Shown here: piece after piece, positions 1 to 9,600 of the stretch
How positions within the stretch are numbered: the stretch's first letter is position 1
Layout: every line of letters begins with the position of its first letter
Assembly: GCA_026003335.1 (NCBI GenBank)
Contig: BPHB01000001.1
Span: 1,634,591-1,698,590, forward strand
DNA: 64,000 bases
Reading direction: 5' to 3'
From: Chitinophagales bacterium
GTDB lineage: Bacteria > Bacteroidota > Bacteroidia > Chitinophagales > CAIOSU01
Position numbers and translations under genes: made by a program
Notes under the pieces: model-generated
Databases searched by the model: none
The model's input: only the letters and a program-made list of their open reading frames with translations
What the model was told of the DNA's origin: nothing

Positions 1-49
1 AACAGCTTACCGCTTAAAGTAATGGACCATTTATGAGGCAACTGCAGCA

Positions 50-547
50 TCAGTTTAGCTTCATTTCGTCTACTAAACTTGCCACATACGCATCATGCGC
101 TTGTTTTTCCTGCAACTCGCGTCTGAGTATTTTTTCGGCCAGCTCAATGACAAGCTTACCCACCTGGTTTTTCACATCCACCAGGGCCGCCATTTTCTGG
201 TTTTCAATTTCCACACGCGCACTGGCCACTATTTTATGCGCCTCTTCCTTGGCTTTTTCCCTGGCATCCTGAATCAGTTTATCACTAACCTCGCGGGCTT
301 CTTTCAATATGCGGGCACGTTCTTCTTTTGCCTCTGCAAGAATGCGTTCATTATCAGCTTTGAGACGTGCCATTTCCTCCCGGGCTTTCTCAGCCTGCCG
401 GAGAGAATCCGCAATGGAATTTTCCCGTTCCTCAAGGGCTTTGAGAATGGGCTTCCATGCATACTTTTTCAAAATCAGAAACACTGTTCCGAACGCAATG
501 AGCGTCCAGATGATTAAACCCGGATCAGGATTCAACAGGTTTTTCAT
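50..547 (-). CDS. atpF: ATP synthase F0 subunit b
   Basis: This is the peripheral-stalk b subunit, which holds the F1 head against the membrane rotor of the proton-translocating ATP synthase. The 165 residues have the family layout: one N-terminal membrane helix at about residues 8-26 ([19 protein letters not shown]), then a long charged coiled coil rich in Glu, Lys, Arg and Ala to the C-terminus. The length is usual for bacterial b subunits. It follows atpE by 110 nt and atpB further upstream on the same strand, the standard F0 order. The next gene should be atpH (delta), but only 49 bases remain before the window edge. An ATG overlapping the atpF stop (ATG at 50-48) opens a frame to the edge, but its 16 residues do not look like delta, so I did not call it. 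Confidence 0.95.
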   Translation of the reverse strand: MKNLLNPDPGLIIWTLIAFGTVFLILKKYAWKPILKALEERENSIADSLRQAEKAREEMARLKADNERILAEAKEERARILKEAREVSDKLIQDAREKAKEEAHKIVASARVEIENQKMAALVDVKNQVGKLVIELAEKILRRELQEKQAHDAYVASLVDEMKLN

Positions 548-657
548 GGCGGTTATTTATTTAATATAATGTTAAGCGTTTCGTCTTCTCTCCTAAACGC
601 TGCCTAACCGGATAACGGCAGATCCAGGTTTGGCGAGATGAGCAACGATTAACGTAT

Positions 658-903
658 TTATCCAAGGGCCAGAAAACAGATTACTGCACCGAAGAGAGCA
701 ACCCCTTCTATGAGAGCAGCAAAGATGATAGCAGCCGTACGAATATCGTTACCGGCTTCTGGCTGACGCGCTATAGCTTCAGCTGCGCTTCCGCCTATTC
801 TGCCGATACCCAGGCTGGTTCCGATTACAACAAGACCGACACCAATACCTGCCCCCAGGGGACCTATTGTTTCAAGGGCCAGTAAAATAGTTGATAATAG
901 CAT
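658..903 (-). CDS. atpE: ATP synthase F0 subunit c
   Basis: This is the rotor-ring proteolipid of the F0 sector, a hairpin of two membrane helices that carries the protonated carboxylate. The 81 residues show a Gly-rich first helix (GAGIGVGLVVIGTSLGIGRIGG), the polar loop with the conserved A-R-Q-P motif (IARQPEAGNDIR), and a second helix with the ion-binding glutamate in ALIEGVALFG. The glutamine and serine ligands typical of sodium-type c subunits are not evident, so proton coupling is inferred. It sits 21 nt downstream of atpB and is clearly in the same operon. Confidence 0.96.
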   Translation of the reverse strand: MLLSTILLALETIGPLGAGIGVGLVVIGTSLGIGRIGGSAAEAIARQPEAGNDIRTAAIIFAALIEGVALFGAVICFLALG

Positions 904-924
904 GTTTCAAAATTGGTTTTATGG

Positions 925-1995
925 TTAAAGAATAATTTCATCAGAAGAATGGTGCGCTGGCTCCTCCACTGCCTGCCCGATAAAAAGAGCCGTTAAAAAA
1001 GTAAAAATGTAAGCCTGCAGTGCCGCTACAAAAAGCTTTATCATATACATAAAAACGGTGAAGGCGACCACGGCCAATCCGATGCCTAACGAGGGAATCT
1101 CTCCTACACGAGGTCCCAATATAAAAATCAGACTCATGATGCTAAGCAAAACAATGTGGCCGGCAGTCATGTTTGCAAAAAGACGAATCATCAGGGCAAA
1201 GGGCTTTGCCAGCACCCCCACCAACTCAATGGGCACCAGTATCGGCTTCACAAACAGGGGCACACCCGGAGGGGAGATCAAATGACCCCAGTAATGTTTG
1301 TTGCCGCTCAGGTTAATAAGCAGCAGCGACAATGCTGCCAGCGTGAACGTTACGGCAATATTGCCCGTTACATTGGCTGAACCGGGAAAAATCGGCACCA
1401 GACCTAGCAGGTTGTTTAGCCAGATGAAGAAGAACAATGTCAGCATGTAAGGCATGTATTTTTTGTATTTCTTTTCTCCTATAGAGGGGCGGACCACTTC
1501 ATCACGGACAAAGAGAATAATCGGCTCCATAAAAGACTGCAGTCCTTTAGGAGCCTGTCCTTTGCGTTGCTGGTAAGCACGGGCTACCGCAACAAAGATC
1601 CACACCATCAGGGCAGCTACGAAAAACATACTAAACACATTCTTCGTAATAGAGAGATTAAAAAAACTGCCGCCATCCTCGCGCACAATATGTCCGTGGT
1701 CATACCGATAACCTGCATAGGGCACATAGTTATGATCGGGCCCCACAAACTTGCTGGAAAGGAATACCTTAAGCCCATCTTGCTTTGAATAAACTATCAC
1801 CGGCAGGGGAAGATAAAGATGCCCTACAATGTGAAACATGTAATCATCACCAATGTGATGCGCTATAAGCTCAGATGCGTTAAACTCTCCCGCCTCAGAT
1901 GCAGCAAGAGAATGCAGGGGCATGCACAGGATCGTGATTCCCAAACAACCGGCCAGAATCAGCCGCTTAATCATTGATATCTTATTAGAAATCAA
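925..1995 (-). CDS. atpB: ATP synthase F0 subunit a
   Basis: This is the stator membrane subunit that forms the two proton half-channels against the c ring. The essential arginine lies in MIRLFANMTAGH and is followed by the conserved C-terminal helices (FVAALQAYIFTFLTALFIG). At 356 residues it is longer than the E. coli protein because of an N-terminal extension that begins with a signal-peptide-like stretch (MIKRLILAGCLGITILCMPLHSLAA) and a soluble segment of about 90 residues; such extensions are common in Bacteroidota. The annotated start is the longest; Met8 at 1974 is equally plausible and would place the signal peptide directly at the N-terminus. A TATCTTCG box (2056-2049, reverse strand), one mismatch from TAnnTTTG, lies upstream. 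The gene is first of atpB-atpE-atpF. Confidence 0.95.
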   Translation of the reverse strand: MISNKISMIKRLILAGCLGITILCMPLHSLAASEAGEFNASELIAHHIGDDYMFHIVGHLYLPLPVIVYSKQDGLKVFLSSKFVGPDHNYVPYAGYRYDHGHIVREDGGSFFNLSITKNVFSMFFVAALMVWIFVAVARAYQQRKGQAPKGLQSFMEPIILFVRDEVVRPSIGEKKYKKYMPYMLTLFFFIWLNNLLGLVPIFPGSANVTGNIAVTFTLAALSLLLINLSGNKHYWGHLISPPGVPLFVKPILVPIELVGVLAKPFALMIRLFANMTAGHIVLLSIMSLIFILGPRVGEIPSLGIGLAVVAFTVFMYMIKLFVAALQAYIFTFLTALFIGQAVEEPAHHSSDEIIL

Positions 1996-2300
1996 ATAGT
2001 TAGGTTGTTAAAAATAGCTGCGCTGCAGGGCGCTTTAAAATTTCGCTGCGAAGATAGCTACTTTTAACAGATAAAAAAGCCTGCAGGAAGACTTTCTTTT
2101 AAGAATTTTCGCACTCGCGCGCTTATTAAAAGCAGTGACCAAGTTCTAATCATGTATTTTCAGCCGCGGCAAACAGGAGCTCCACCTCTTCACCGAAACA
2201 GGAATCAGGTTTCTTTTTTCTACACAAACAGTTGTGGAGGCCTTGCTATGCCTGGTATGTAAGCTCTAATGTATTGCACTACCAATATGCATGATGTGCG
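1996..2300. other. Gene-free stretch upstream of atpB
   Basis: This 305-base gap lies between atpB and the next reverse-strand gene. It should hold the atpB operon promoter; the best candidate is the TATCTTCG box at 2056-2049 on the reverse strand. I see no convincing short gene, tRNA or strong hairpin in it. Confidence 0.4.
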
Positions 2301-3092
2301 CTAGTCCACCTGTGCCGGACCTACGGGGTTCATCCCTTTTTGCCTCCCGCAGGTAGCCATTTTGTCCTTGGAGTAATTTCCAAATCCCATAGTCATCATT
2401 ACATAAAAGCCATCGGGAGCAAAATCCGGGGCATTTATGAGTTTGCCACCACCGTGTTTCCAGTTATCCGAAGGTATGGCAAGCTGGTAACCCGCCCTTA
2501 ACCCCTTAATGGGACCGCGCATTACGCCCTCTTCTCCTTTCTTACCAAAGAGGTAATCCATCCTTATGGAAAAATCAAACAGGAAGTTTTTTAAAATCAG
2601 GTTGTATTCATTGGCCCCGACATCCGCATTGGTAAGCTGAGAAACGGGGATATCCCCCTCACGGGTCACATTCAGGCTCAGGCGGGAATGCCCGATACCT
2701 ACCATCGGGCTGAGCCGGAAAGCCGGCATATCAATAACAGAGAAACCGGCACTCAGTACAGTTTTCATCAGCATGGACCGGTGCGTGGTACCCTCATCAT
2801 TTTTTCCCCAACTATCCTGCAGGCGGGTACCGCTGAACATCATACTTAAATCAAGCGCTGTGACTATTCCTTTAAACTGAAGGCTAAACCCCATGCCCAG
2901 CGGCAGATAATGATTTTTTACAGGGGTTGCTTCCTTCGGCACTAGTGCGCCAAGCACATTTTGATCTATGTTAGCATAACCAGCTCCCAAATACAGGGAA
3001 CTCCCATAATGCTTTCCTATAATCTGCGCGTGTGTGCTTACAACAAGCAACAGGGGCAGGACGGAAGACAAGAGTACTTTTTTTGTATTCAT
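2301..3092 (-). CDS. Outer-membrane beta-barrel-like protein, unknown
   Basis: I do not recognise a named family. The 263-residue protein starts with a clear signal peptide (MNTKKVLLSSVLPLLLVVSTHAQ). The mature part alternates short hydrophobic and polar stretches with many Gly and aromatic residues, such as SSLYLGAGYANI, GLRAGYQLAIP and FYVMMTMGFGNY, as expected of an outer-membrane barrel. The last strand is followed by a short Lys- and Cys-containing tail (KDKMATCGRQKGMNPVGPAQVD), so the C-terminus is not a canonical aromatic-ended beta signal. It stands alone between the atp genes and a gene-free stretch. The hairpin AAAGCC-GGAC-GGCTTT at 3114-3129 lies in its presumed leader. Surface or porin-like location is inferred; function is unknown. 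Confidence 0.7.
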   Translation of the reverse strand: MNTKKVLLSSVLPLLLVVSTHAQIIGKHYGSSLYLGAGYANIDQNVLGALVPKEATPVKNHYLPLGMGFSLQFKGIVTALDLSMMFSGTRLQDSWGKNDEGTTHRSMLMKTVLSAGFSVIDMPAFRLSPMVGIGHSRLSLNVTREGDIPVSQLTNADVGANEYNLILKNFLFDFSIRMDYLFGKKGEEGVMRGPIKGLRAGYQLAIPSDNWKHGGGKLINAPDFAPDGFYVMMTMGFGNYSKDKMATCGRQKGMNPVGPAQVD

Positions 3093-3706
3093 GGCAAAAA
3101 AAATTGTGTATTTAAAGCCGGACGGCTTTCTATAAAATTAACAGAAATACAAAAGAAAAGTTTTACAGGGTCTGTTTGGCAGGTACACCTCACGCCTGCA
3201 CATATTTGTAGATGATAAGTAGAGCTGACCCAACGGGCGCAGTTTTTTAAGAAAAAAGCGAACAAGCGCGCTTTAAAAATGTGTGCCACATCCGTGCGGA
3301 AAAACGATTAATACCCCGTTGTTTTCTGAGCCAGCATATCATCATGAGTTTTTTGAGAGCATCATTAAATGCGCGCCCCGGTGTTTTGCCGGAGTGCCTT
3401 TTGCATAATAGTGGGTGTGCGTTGTTGGAAATCATTCCTCCATGCATCCAGGTCATGCCGCGATTCATCAAAGAGAGATGGCGCGCTTTTTAAAGTCCAG
3501 CGAATAAAAAATACATTCCATCCGCAGTGCAGAAAAGCTGTGCGCAAAAGTCATTGCTCCTATAGCTGCAGCGACCTGAATCCAGTTTTGATTTATTTAG
3601 TATTAATTTTCGTTTCAGAACAATTTCAGGGGCACTATACATGGGGTTTCCCTTTCATTCTTAACTACGTGCCTGATTAGAGTGGTAAACACTGCATATA
3701 ACAAAA
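3093..3706. other. 614-base stretch without a supported gene
   Basis: Short open frames occur on both strands, including a 103-codon frame at 3369-3680 (+) and overlapping frames at 3247-3471 and 3365-3547 (-). None has a recognisable domain, a signal peptide or normal composition; they are Cys-, Arg- and His-rich as expected of random frames. The two reverse frames could be read as one degenerate gene with a frameshift, but the support is weak. The 3' end should hold the promoter of the sulfatase gene at 3707. Confidence 0.35.
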
Positions 3707-5527
3707 GTGAAAAACCGCTTGCTTTTCTTTTTGAGTTATGCCCTGTTTTGGCTCGCATTTTTCTTTACGATAAGACTCGCTTTTATTACGGTGAATTTCC
3801 TGGATGCCGGAATGACTCTCTCCCTCATTGAATTTAAGGGGGCTTTTGTTCACGGTTTTAAACTTGATCTTTCGGCAACAGCTTATCTGATGCTTATTCC
3901 AGGTATGCTGCTTGCATTCTCCAATATCATAGGCAACACAAAAAGCCTTATCACTTTGTACACAACGGTGATGGCAGGAGTCATCATTTTATTCACCATT
4001 GTTGACCTGCGTTTCTATAAATATCTGGGAGCCAGATTAGACATCGCGCCTTTCAGGTTTTTGAAAAGCCCGAAAGCGGTATTTGCTTCACTCACTATTG
4101 GGGATTTTGTCATACCGCTCTCCATTGCTGCACTGCTTGCAGTCATTTTCATTTTTATTTACAGAAAACTCATTCCGCCCATAACCGGTAAGGGGAATAA
4201 ATATGTCGTTCCCTTTTCCTTTTTGCTACTTGATGCCGCTTTGATTATCCCTATGCGCGGGGGAATCGGTCTGGCGCCAATCAATATCGGTTCGGTTTAT
4301 TTCAGCAATAATTTATATGCCAACCACTGCGCCATTAATTTGCCCTGGAATGTGGTCTATTCTATCACGATGCTTAATGCAGTGGAAAACCGTTACAACT
4401 TCATGGATGCACAAAGTTGCCAGGCTCTGATGCAAAAATTATATCCGGAAAAGAGGACCGTCCGTAATGTATTGAAAACAAACCGCCCGGATATTCTATT
4501 GATTGTGCTGGAAAGCTTTACAGCCAAGATGCTCCACATGCAACGCGATGGAAAAGCAATCACCCCGGAGCTGAACAGGCTCGTACGCCAGGGAGTATAT
4601 TTTTCCAATTTCTATGCGTCAGGCGATAGGACCGACAAAGGCCTTCCGGCTATCTTGAGTGGCTACCCGGCTCAACCGGTTACCTCTATAATTAATATCC
4701 ACAAAAAAATGGAAACCCTGCCCAATATCATCCGTGAGTTGAAAAAGGCAGGTTATGAGACCTATTTTTTTTATGGCGGTGACATTGACTTTTCAAACTT
4801 TCGCTCCTACCTGCTGCATGGTGGAATTGCACACCTGATCACCCAGGAGGCTTTTCCAACATCTACACCAAGGGCAAAATGGGGCGTGCATGATGGCATC
4901 GTGCTGGACACCGTAGCCGCGAGAATTTCCACCATGCAGTCTCCGTTTTTCACTGTTGTCTTACTGCTCAGTAGCCACGAACCTTATGTTATTCCCGAAG
5001 AGCCCCTGTTTGAAGGGGACGACCAGGAAATATTGTTCCTGAATGCTGCACATTACACAGATAAATGTGTTGGCCGTTTTATTGAAACAATACGCCAAAG
5101 CCCCACATGGAGTAATTTGCTCATCGCAATAACTGCTGACCATGGGCACAAATGGCCGGGAAACACCGAAATGAACCACCCGGAGAAATTCAGGATTCCG
5201 TTTTTGCTCACAGGAGGTGCTCTAACGGTAAGTGATTCCGTCATAACCGTGATTGGCTCACAAACAGACATAGCCACTACCCTCCTTGATCAACTGTACA
5301 TCCCGGCAGATTTTCGTTTCGGAAAAAATTTGTTAGCCCAGGATGTCATCCCGTTTGCATGGTATTCCTTTAATGACGGCTTTGGATTTGTAACCCTTCA
5401 CGGCACCCTAGTCTATGACAACCGCCTGGGAGATTTTACGCGGTCTGACTCGGGTGTTACGGAAGAACAAAAACTGACGGGGAAAGCCTACCTGCAAACG
5501 GTGATGGCAGATTATGCATCCCGTTGA
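3707..5527 (+). CDS. LTA synthase-like membrane sulfatase
   Basis: This is a membrane-anchored enzyme of the alkaline phosphatase/sulfatase superfamily, closest in layout to lipoteichoic acid synthase and phosphoglycerol/phosphoethanolamine transferases. About five membrane helices fill residues 5-185. The periplasmic catalytic domain follows: LIVLESF with the metal ligand Glu269, the nucleophile region GDRTDKGL with Thr309, SSHEPY with His424, and TADHGH with Asp478-His479. The 606-residue length fits the family. The start is a GTG at 3707 directly before a Lys/Arg and a hydrophobic segment. In a Gram-negative the likely substrate is a lipid, glycan or lipopolysaccharide headgroup rather than teichoic acid; that is inference. 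It has no operon partner. Confidence 0.88.
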   Translation: MKNRLLFFLSYALFWLAFFFTIRLAFITVNFLDAGMTLSLIEFKGAFVHGFKLDLSATAYLMLIPGMLLAFSNIIGNTKSLITLYTTVMAGVIILFTIVDLRFYKYLGARLDIAPFRFLKSPKAVFASLTIGDFVIPLSIAALLAVIFIFIYRKLIPPITGKGNKYVVPFSFLLLDAALIIPMRGGIGLAPINIGSVYFSNNLYANHCAINLPWNVVYSITMLNAVENRYNFMDAQSCQALMQKLYPEKRTVRNVLKTNRPDILLIVLESFTAKMLHMQRDGKAITPELNRLVRQGVYFSNFYASGDRTDKGLPAILSGYPAQPVTSIINIHKKMETLPNIIRELKKAGYETYFFYGGDIDFSNFRSYLLHGGIAHLITQEAFPTSTPRAKWGVHDGIVLDTVAARISTMQSPFFTVVLLLSSHEPYVIPEEPLFEGDDQEILFLNAAHYTDKCVGRFIETIRQSPTWSNLLIAITADHGHKWPGNTEMNHPEKFRIPFLLTGGALTVSDSVITVIGSQTDIATTLLDQLYIPADFRFGKNLLAQDVIPFAWYSFNDGFGFVTLHGTLVYDNRLGDFTRSDSGVTEEQKLTGKAYLQTVMADYASR

Positions 5528-5969
5528 ACGTGATGGCCGGGTTATCTGGCTGGCAGTAGCATGGATAAGACGGATGAAAACCTGCAAGCCCAGATAGCAT
5601 CTCCATTTCACAACTTCTGCTGAAGGCTGTCCCGCATTTTCTCTTTAACCACACTATTGTGCCCATTTGATTTTAGCTGGATTGTTCTGCCTTTAAAGGG
5701 TGGTTTTAAAAACCCTTGTTTTCTTATAGGTTAAACGCAAAGCACTTACGCAGGCGGGTGCAGTGGAATTCAGCAGCCTCTCCTGTATGCTCATCTCAGT
5801 ATACCATCACCCGGACAGCTTGATGATATTTCCTAAAATGCAGTTGCAGGCGGATGCATAAAAACATTATCGCCATGCAGAACATAGACTAAGCTCCATA
5901 AACGGGCAACCATGAATTATCGCTAAACCGTATCGGTCATGGTTAAATTATCCATAATTTCGCCCTTCT
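5528..5969. other. 442-base intergenic stretch
   Basis: I see no supported gene here. A weak hairpin (AAGGGT at 5696-5701 pairing with ACCCTT at 5712-5717, followed by GTTTTCTT) could end the sulfatase transcript, although it lies about 170 bases past the stop codon. A TAATTTCG box at 5955-5962, one mismatch from TAnnTTTG, sits just before the next gene, but at only 7 bases from the ATG it would give an almost leaderless mRNA. Confidence 0.35.
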
Positions 5970-6677
5970 ATGTGTGTCTTGGGCTTTGGTAAAATAAACG
6001 CCACCGCTTTGGCGATGATTCTTTGTCTCTCTGTCAGCTTGTGTGTGGCCCAGGACTATGATGAGCACATTCGTTTCCCAAAGGAGAAATTGCAACACTA
6101 CGACAAACAATTCCGCAAGGAGCAGCGTAAGGAAAAGGAGCGCAGAGGACAGGTAATCAAATTTGCTCCGCTGGCATTGATAATGGGGCAAATACCTTAT
6201 GCTGCAGAGCTACGGCTGCTTTATGAAGTTGCCATCGGACCCCGGCAATCCCTGTTTGCAGGCGCATCTTTTAATTTTCAGAATTTTTTGACACAGGCCA
6301 TTTGGGATTCTATTAACAGCCAAGGCTACAACTTTCAGGATGTTTATGGCTATCGGGTTCAGGGGGGCTACAAGTATTTTCCCGTTCCTTCCAACATAGC
6401 TCCTCGAGGACTATTTATAGGACCGCATGTTTCATACAACACACTGACGGCTCGCGATCGCGATTACCCGGATGACAGGCTCCGGTTTATTTATTTTAAT
6501 GTGAACTTTCTTGGGGGGTATCAGCTTATAGCAGGCCGCTTTGTACTGGAAGCAGTATCGGGCATTGGCTACAAACGAAATTCTGTGGAATACTATACTG
6601 GCGGAGTGAAAACCGATCAGGAAGTGATTCACTTCATTAAGCCTACTGTTACCATGAACCTGGGTATCAACTTTTAA
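5970..6677 (+). CDS. Outer-membrane beta-barrel-like protein (DUF3575-like)
   Basis: This 235-residue protein of unknown function has an N-terminal hydrophobic signal ending near AMILCLSVSLCVAQ. Next comes a short, highly charged linker (KEQRKEKERRGQ), then a region of alternating beta strands to a final strand TVTMNLGINF, whose terminal Phe is the usual beta-barrel assembly signal. Phrases such as ALIMGQIPYAAELRLLYEVAIGPRQSL and GLFIGPHVSYN resemble small Bacteroidota outer-membrane proteins of the DUF3575 kind. Met16 is an alternative start but leaves a short signal peptide. It converges with the large adhesin gene, whose stop is 9 bases away on the other strand. Confidence 0.7.
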   Translation: MCVLGFGKINATALAMILCLSVSLCVAQDYDEHIRFPKEKLQHYDKQFRKEQRKEKERRGQVIKFAPLALIMGQIPYAAELRLLYEVAIGPRQSLFAGASFNFQNFLTQAIWDSINSQGYNFQDVYGYRVQGGYKYFPVPSNIAPRGLFIGPHVSYNTLTARDRDYPDDRLRFIYFNVNFLGGYQLIAGRFVLEAVSGIGYKRNSVEYYTGGVKTDQEVIHFIKPTVTMNLGINF

Positions 6678-6685
6678 CCCGAAGG

Positions 6686-9600
6686 CTATCGCATCACCGT
6701 GATGGTGCCGGTTTTTGTCCTCTCCTCATTATTGGTAAATAACACCTTAATCATATACACATAGGCCCCCTGTTGTGCTTCCTTGCCGTTGTACGTTCCA
6801 TCCCACCCCTCCCTTTCATCATTGGGCTGTTGATTGGGATTATAGTACACCTCTGCTCCCCACCGGTTGAAAATCCTGACCTCAATATTCTTTGTACCAT
6901 AGGCGTGGAAGGAAAAGCGATCATTTACTCCGTCATTGTTGGGCGTAAAAATGTTAGGAATAAATATCTGATATTCCTCCCGAACCACTACTCGTACTAC
7001 CGCACTGGCTGAACACCCATTGTTGTCAATCACCGTCACCGTGTAAACGGTGGTTTCCTGTGGGTTGGCTGAAGGCTCCAGGCAATTTGTGCAGCTCAAC
7101 CCATCCGCAGGACTCCAGTGAACAGAATCTATCACCACTCCCGGTGGAATTAATATAGGCTTGAGCGGTACTGTCATCCCTTTGATGATTTCCACGTCAC
7201 CACCGTAGGAAAGGAAGAATTCGTCTCCCTGATTGATTGAAGCACTCACGGCTGTTTGACATCCATTGGCATCCCTTACAACTATGGCATAATCTCCTGC
7301 CCTCAGCCCATTGAAAGTGCTGTCATTCTGGAAGATAATTCCGTTTATAGAATATTGAAGGGGAGCCACTCCTCCAGCTGCTGAAACGGTAATGCTACCA
7401 TTGTTGCCTCCTGCGCAGGTTACGTCCGTTGTTCCCACAAGCGAAGCAGTGAGCTCCAGTGGAGACGTAATGACAAACGTGTCCGAAATACTGCAATTAT
7501 TTGCATCAACAGCAGTAATGGAGTAGGTGCCGGGCCCTACCCCTACCAAATCTTCATTTTGAGTGAAGTTGCTCCAGTTGTACACATAACCCGGAGTTCC
7601 TCCAGTTACGTTTACGTTAACGCTCCCATCATTGGCGCCAAAGCACGAAACGTGATGAATACTTTCCAGACCAATAAACATGACGGGCGACTGTCCAACG
7701 GTGGCTGAAAAAGTGGCTGTACAATTGTTGCCGTCTGTTACAGTAAGTGTGTAGGTGCCTCCGCCCACGTTGATAAGGTTTTGAGTCGTACGATTATTAG
7801 ACCAAAGGAAGGAGTAGGGAGCGGTTCCACCGGTTACATTTACTTCAACCAGGCCATCCTGCGAATTGAAGCAGCTGGCCGGCACCGTTCTAATTAAGGT
7901 AATATTCAATGGTGGAGCCTGTGTTATACTTACCTGCTGCAGGGCAAGACAGCCGATAGCATCCCGTGCCGTTACCGTGTAGTTTCCTACCGGCAGATTA
8001 TTAAATGTGCCGGAATTCTGGAAGTTCACTCCGTCAAGGGAGTACTGGTATGGTGGCGTGCCATTGGAAGCAGCAACAGTAATGCTTCCGGAGCTGTCTC
8101 CGTTGCATGCCACATTTACCTGATTCAATACCTGCAACAATACGGTAGTCGTAAATCCAATGGTGAAGCTATCCGTAGTTTCGCAAAACTTGTCATCACG
8201 AATGGTAAACGGAAAATCACCTGCTGTAAGCCCATTAAAGGTAGGACTGGACTGAAAGGGGCCTCCGTTATATGAAAAACTGTAGGGAGGAGTGCCTCCG
8301 CTGCCGGATAAAGTAATGCTGCCATCGGAGATACCCAGACAGGTGGCATCTGTTGTGCTGACGACATCTATTTTTAACGAGTCCGGTTCAAAAATGGTGA
8401 ACGTAATGGAGTCTTCACAGTTGTTATCATCTCTGACATAGTATGTATAGTTGCCTCCCGGCAAACGGTCAAAAAAGCCGCTTTGCACATAGTTGATTCC
8501 GTTTTTTGAAAAATAATAGGGAGCTGTGCCTCCTGAAGCGGTTAGTACAACTACTCCATCGGTACGTCCGATGCAGGAAATATTTATCTGAAAAAGTACA
8601 GACGGCACCAGCGGTGCTGGCTCACCAATGGTAACGGTGTTCAGTGTCTGGCAGTTGTTGCTGTCTCTGACATAGATATTATAAATGCCTGCCGTAAGGC
8701 CGGTAAAGTTTCCGGAAGACTGATAATTTGTGCCATCAATAGAATAAGTGTATGGCATAACCCCACCCGTGCCGGTAACACTAAAGGAACCGTCTGAGCC
8801 GCCATTACAACGCACATTAGTCACCGATTGTACGATGCTGCCCAGTACCGAGGGTTCAAAAATATTAAAACCGGCAGAGGCCGTGCAGCCATTGGCGTCA
8901 CGCACGGTAAGCAGATGAAATCCGGTTGAAAGACCTGTAAAGCTGTTGGTCGTCAGAAAGGGGCCGCTGTCCAATGAGTACTCATAAGGGGGTGTACCAT
9001 TAGTGGGATTAGCCGTAACAGCCCCGTCATTGGCTCCATTACACGAAATGTTGGTTACCGTCAGATTGGGCTGAATAGCGGCAGGAGCACTTATGGTAAC
9101 AGCATTTTGTGCAAGGCAATTATTGGCATCTTTTACCACTACGGTGTATGTACCCGCTCCAAGTCCTGTGAGAATGTTATTGTTTTGAAAAATGTTTCCT
9201 CCATCACTGGAATACTGATAAGGCGGTGTTCCGCCTGTTGCAGTTACTGCAATACTGCCGTCATTGCCGCCATTGCAAACCGGGGGAGTCACGGACGTGG
9301 TAAAGGTCAGCACGGGCGGCTGTGAGACCGTAGCAGAGCCGGTGGCTGTGCAGCCGGTAGCATCCGTAACGGTAACTGAATAAGTGCCCACTCCAAGACC
9401 CGTCAGCAACGCGGTATTGCCCAGATTAGGGCTCCATGTATACGTAAACGGAGCCGAGCCGCTGGTGACAGTGGCCAGCACTGAACCGTTATTACCTCCG
9501 TTACAGGATACATCTGTTGCCACTACGCTAACACTCATCAGGGCAGAAGGATCATCGGTGATGGTCAGGGTAAAGATACCCTGTGCTGCTGCGGTGGCTC

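Noticed and set aside
1-50. Frame opening at the atpF stop (ATG at 50-48, reverse strand) as the start of atpH.
   Set aside because: The first 16 residues ([16 protein letters not shown]) do not resemble ATP synthase delta; the real atpH start may lie beyond the window edge.
3247-3680. Overlapping frames of 60-103 codons on both strands as genes or a frameshifted pseudogene.
   Set aside because: No domain, no signal peptide, random-like composition rich in Cys, His and Arg, and no neighbour to which they belong.
5696-5725. Hairpin AAGGGT/ACCCTT as terminator of the sulfatase gene.
   Set aside because: The stem is six base pairs with a ten-base loop and lies about 170 bases from the stop codon; too weak for a call.
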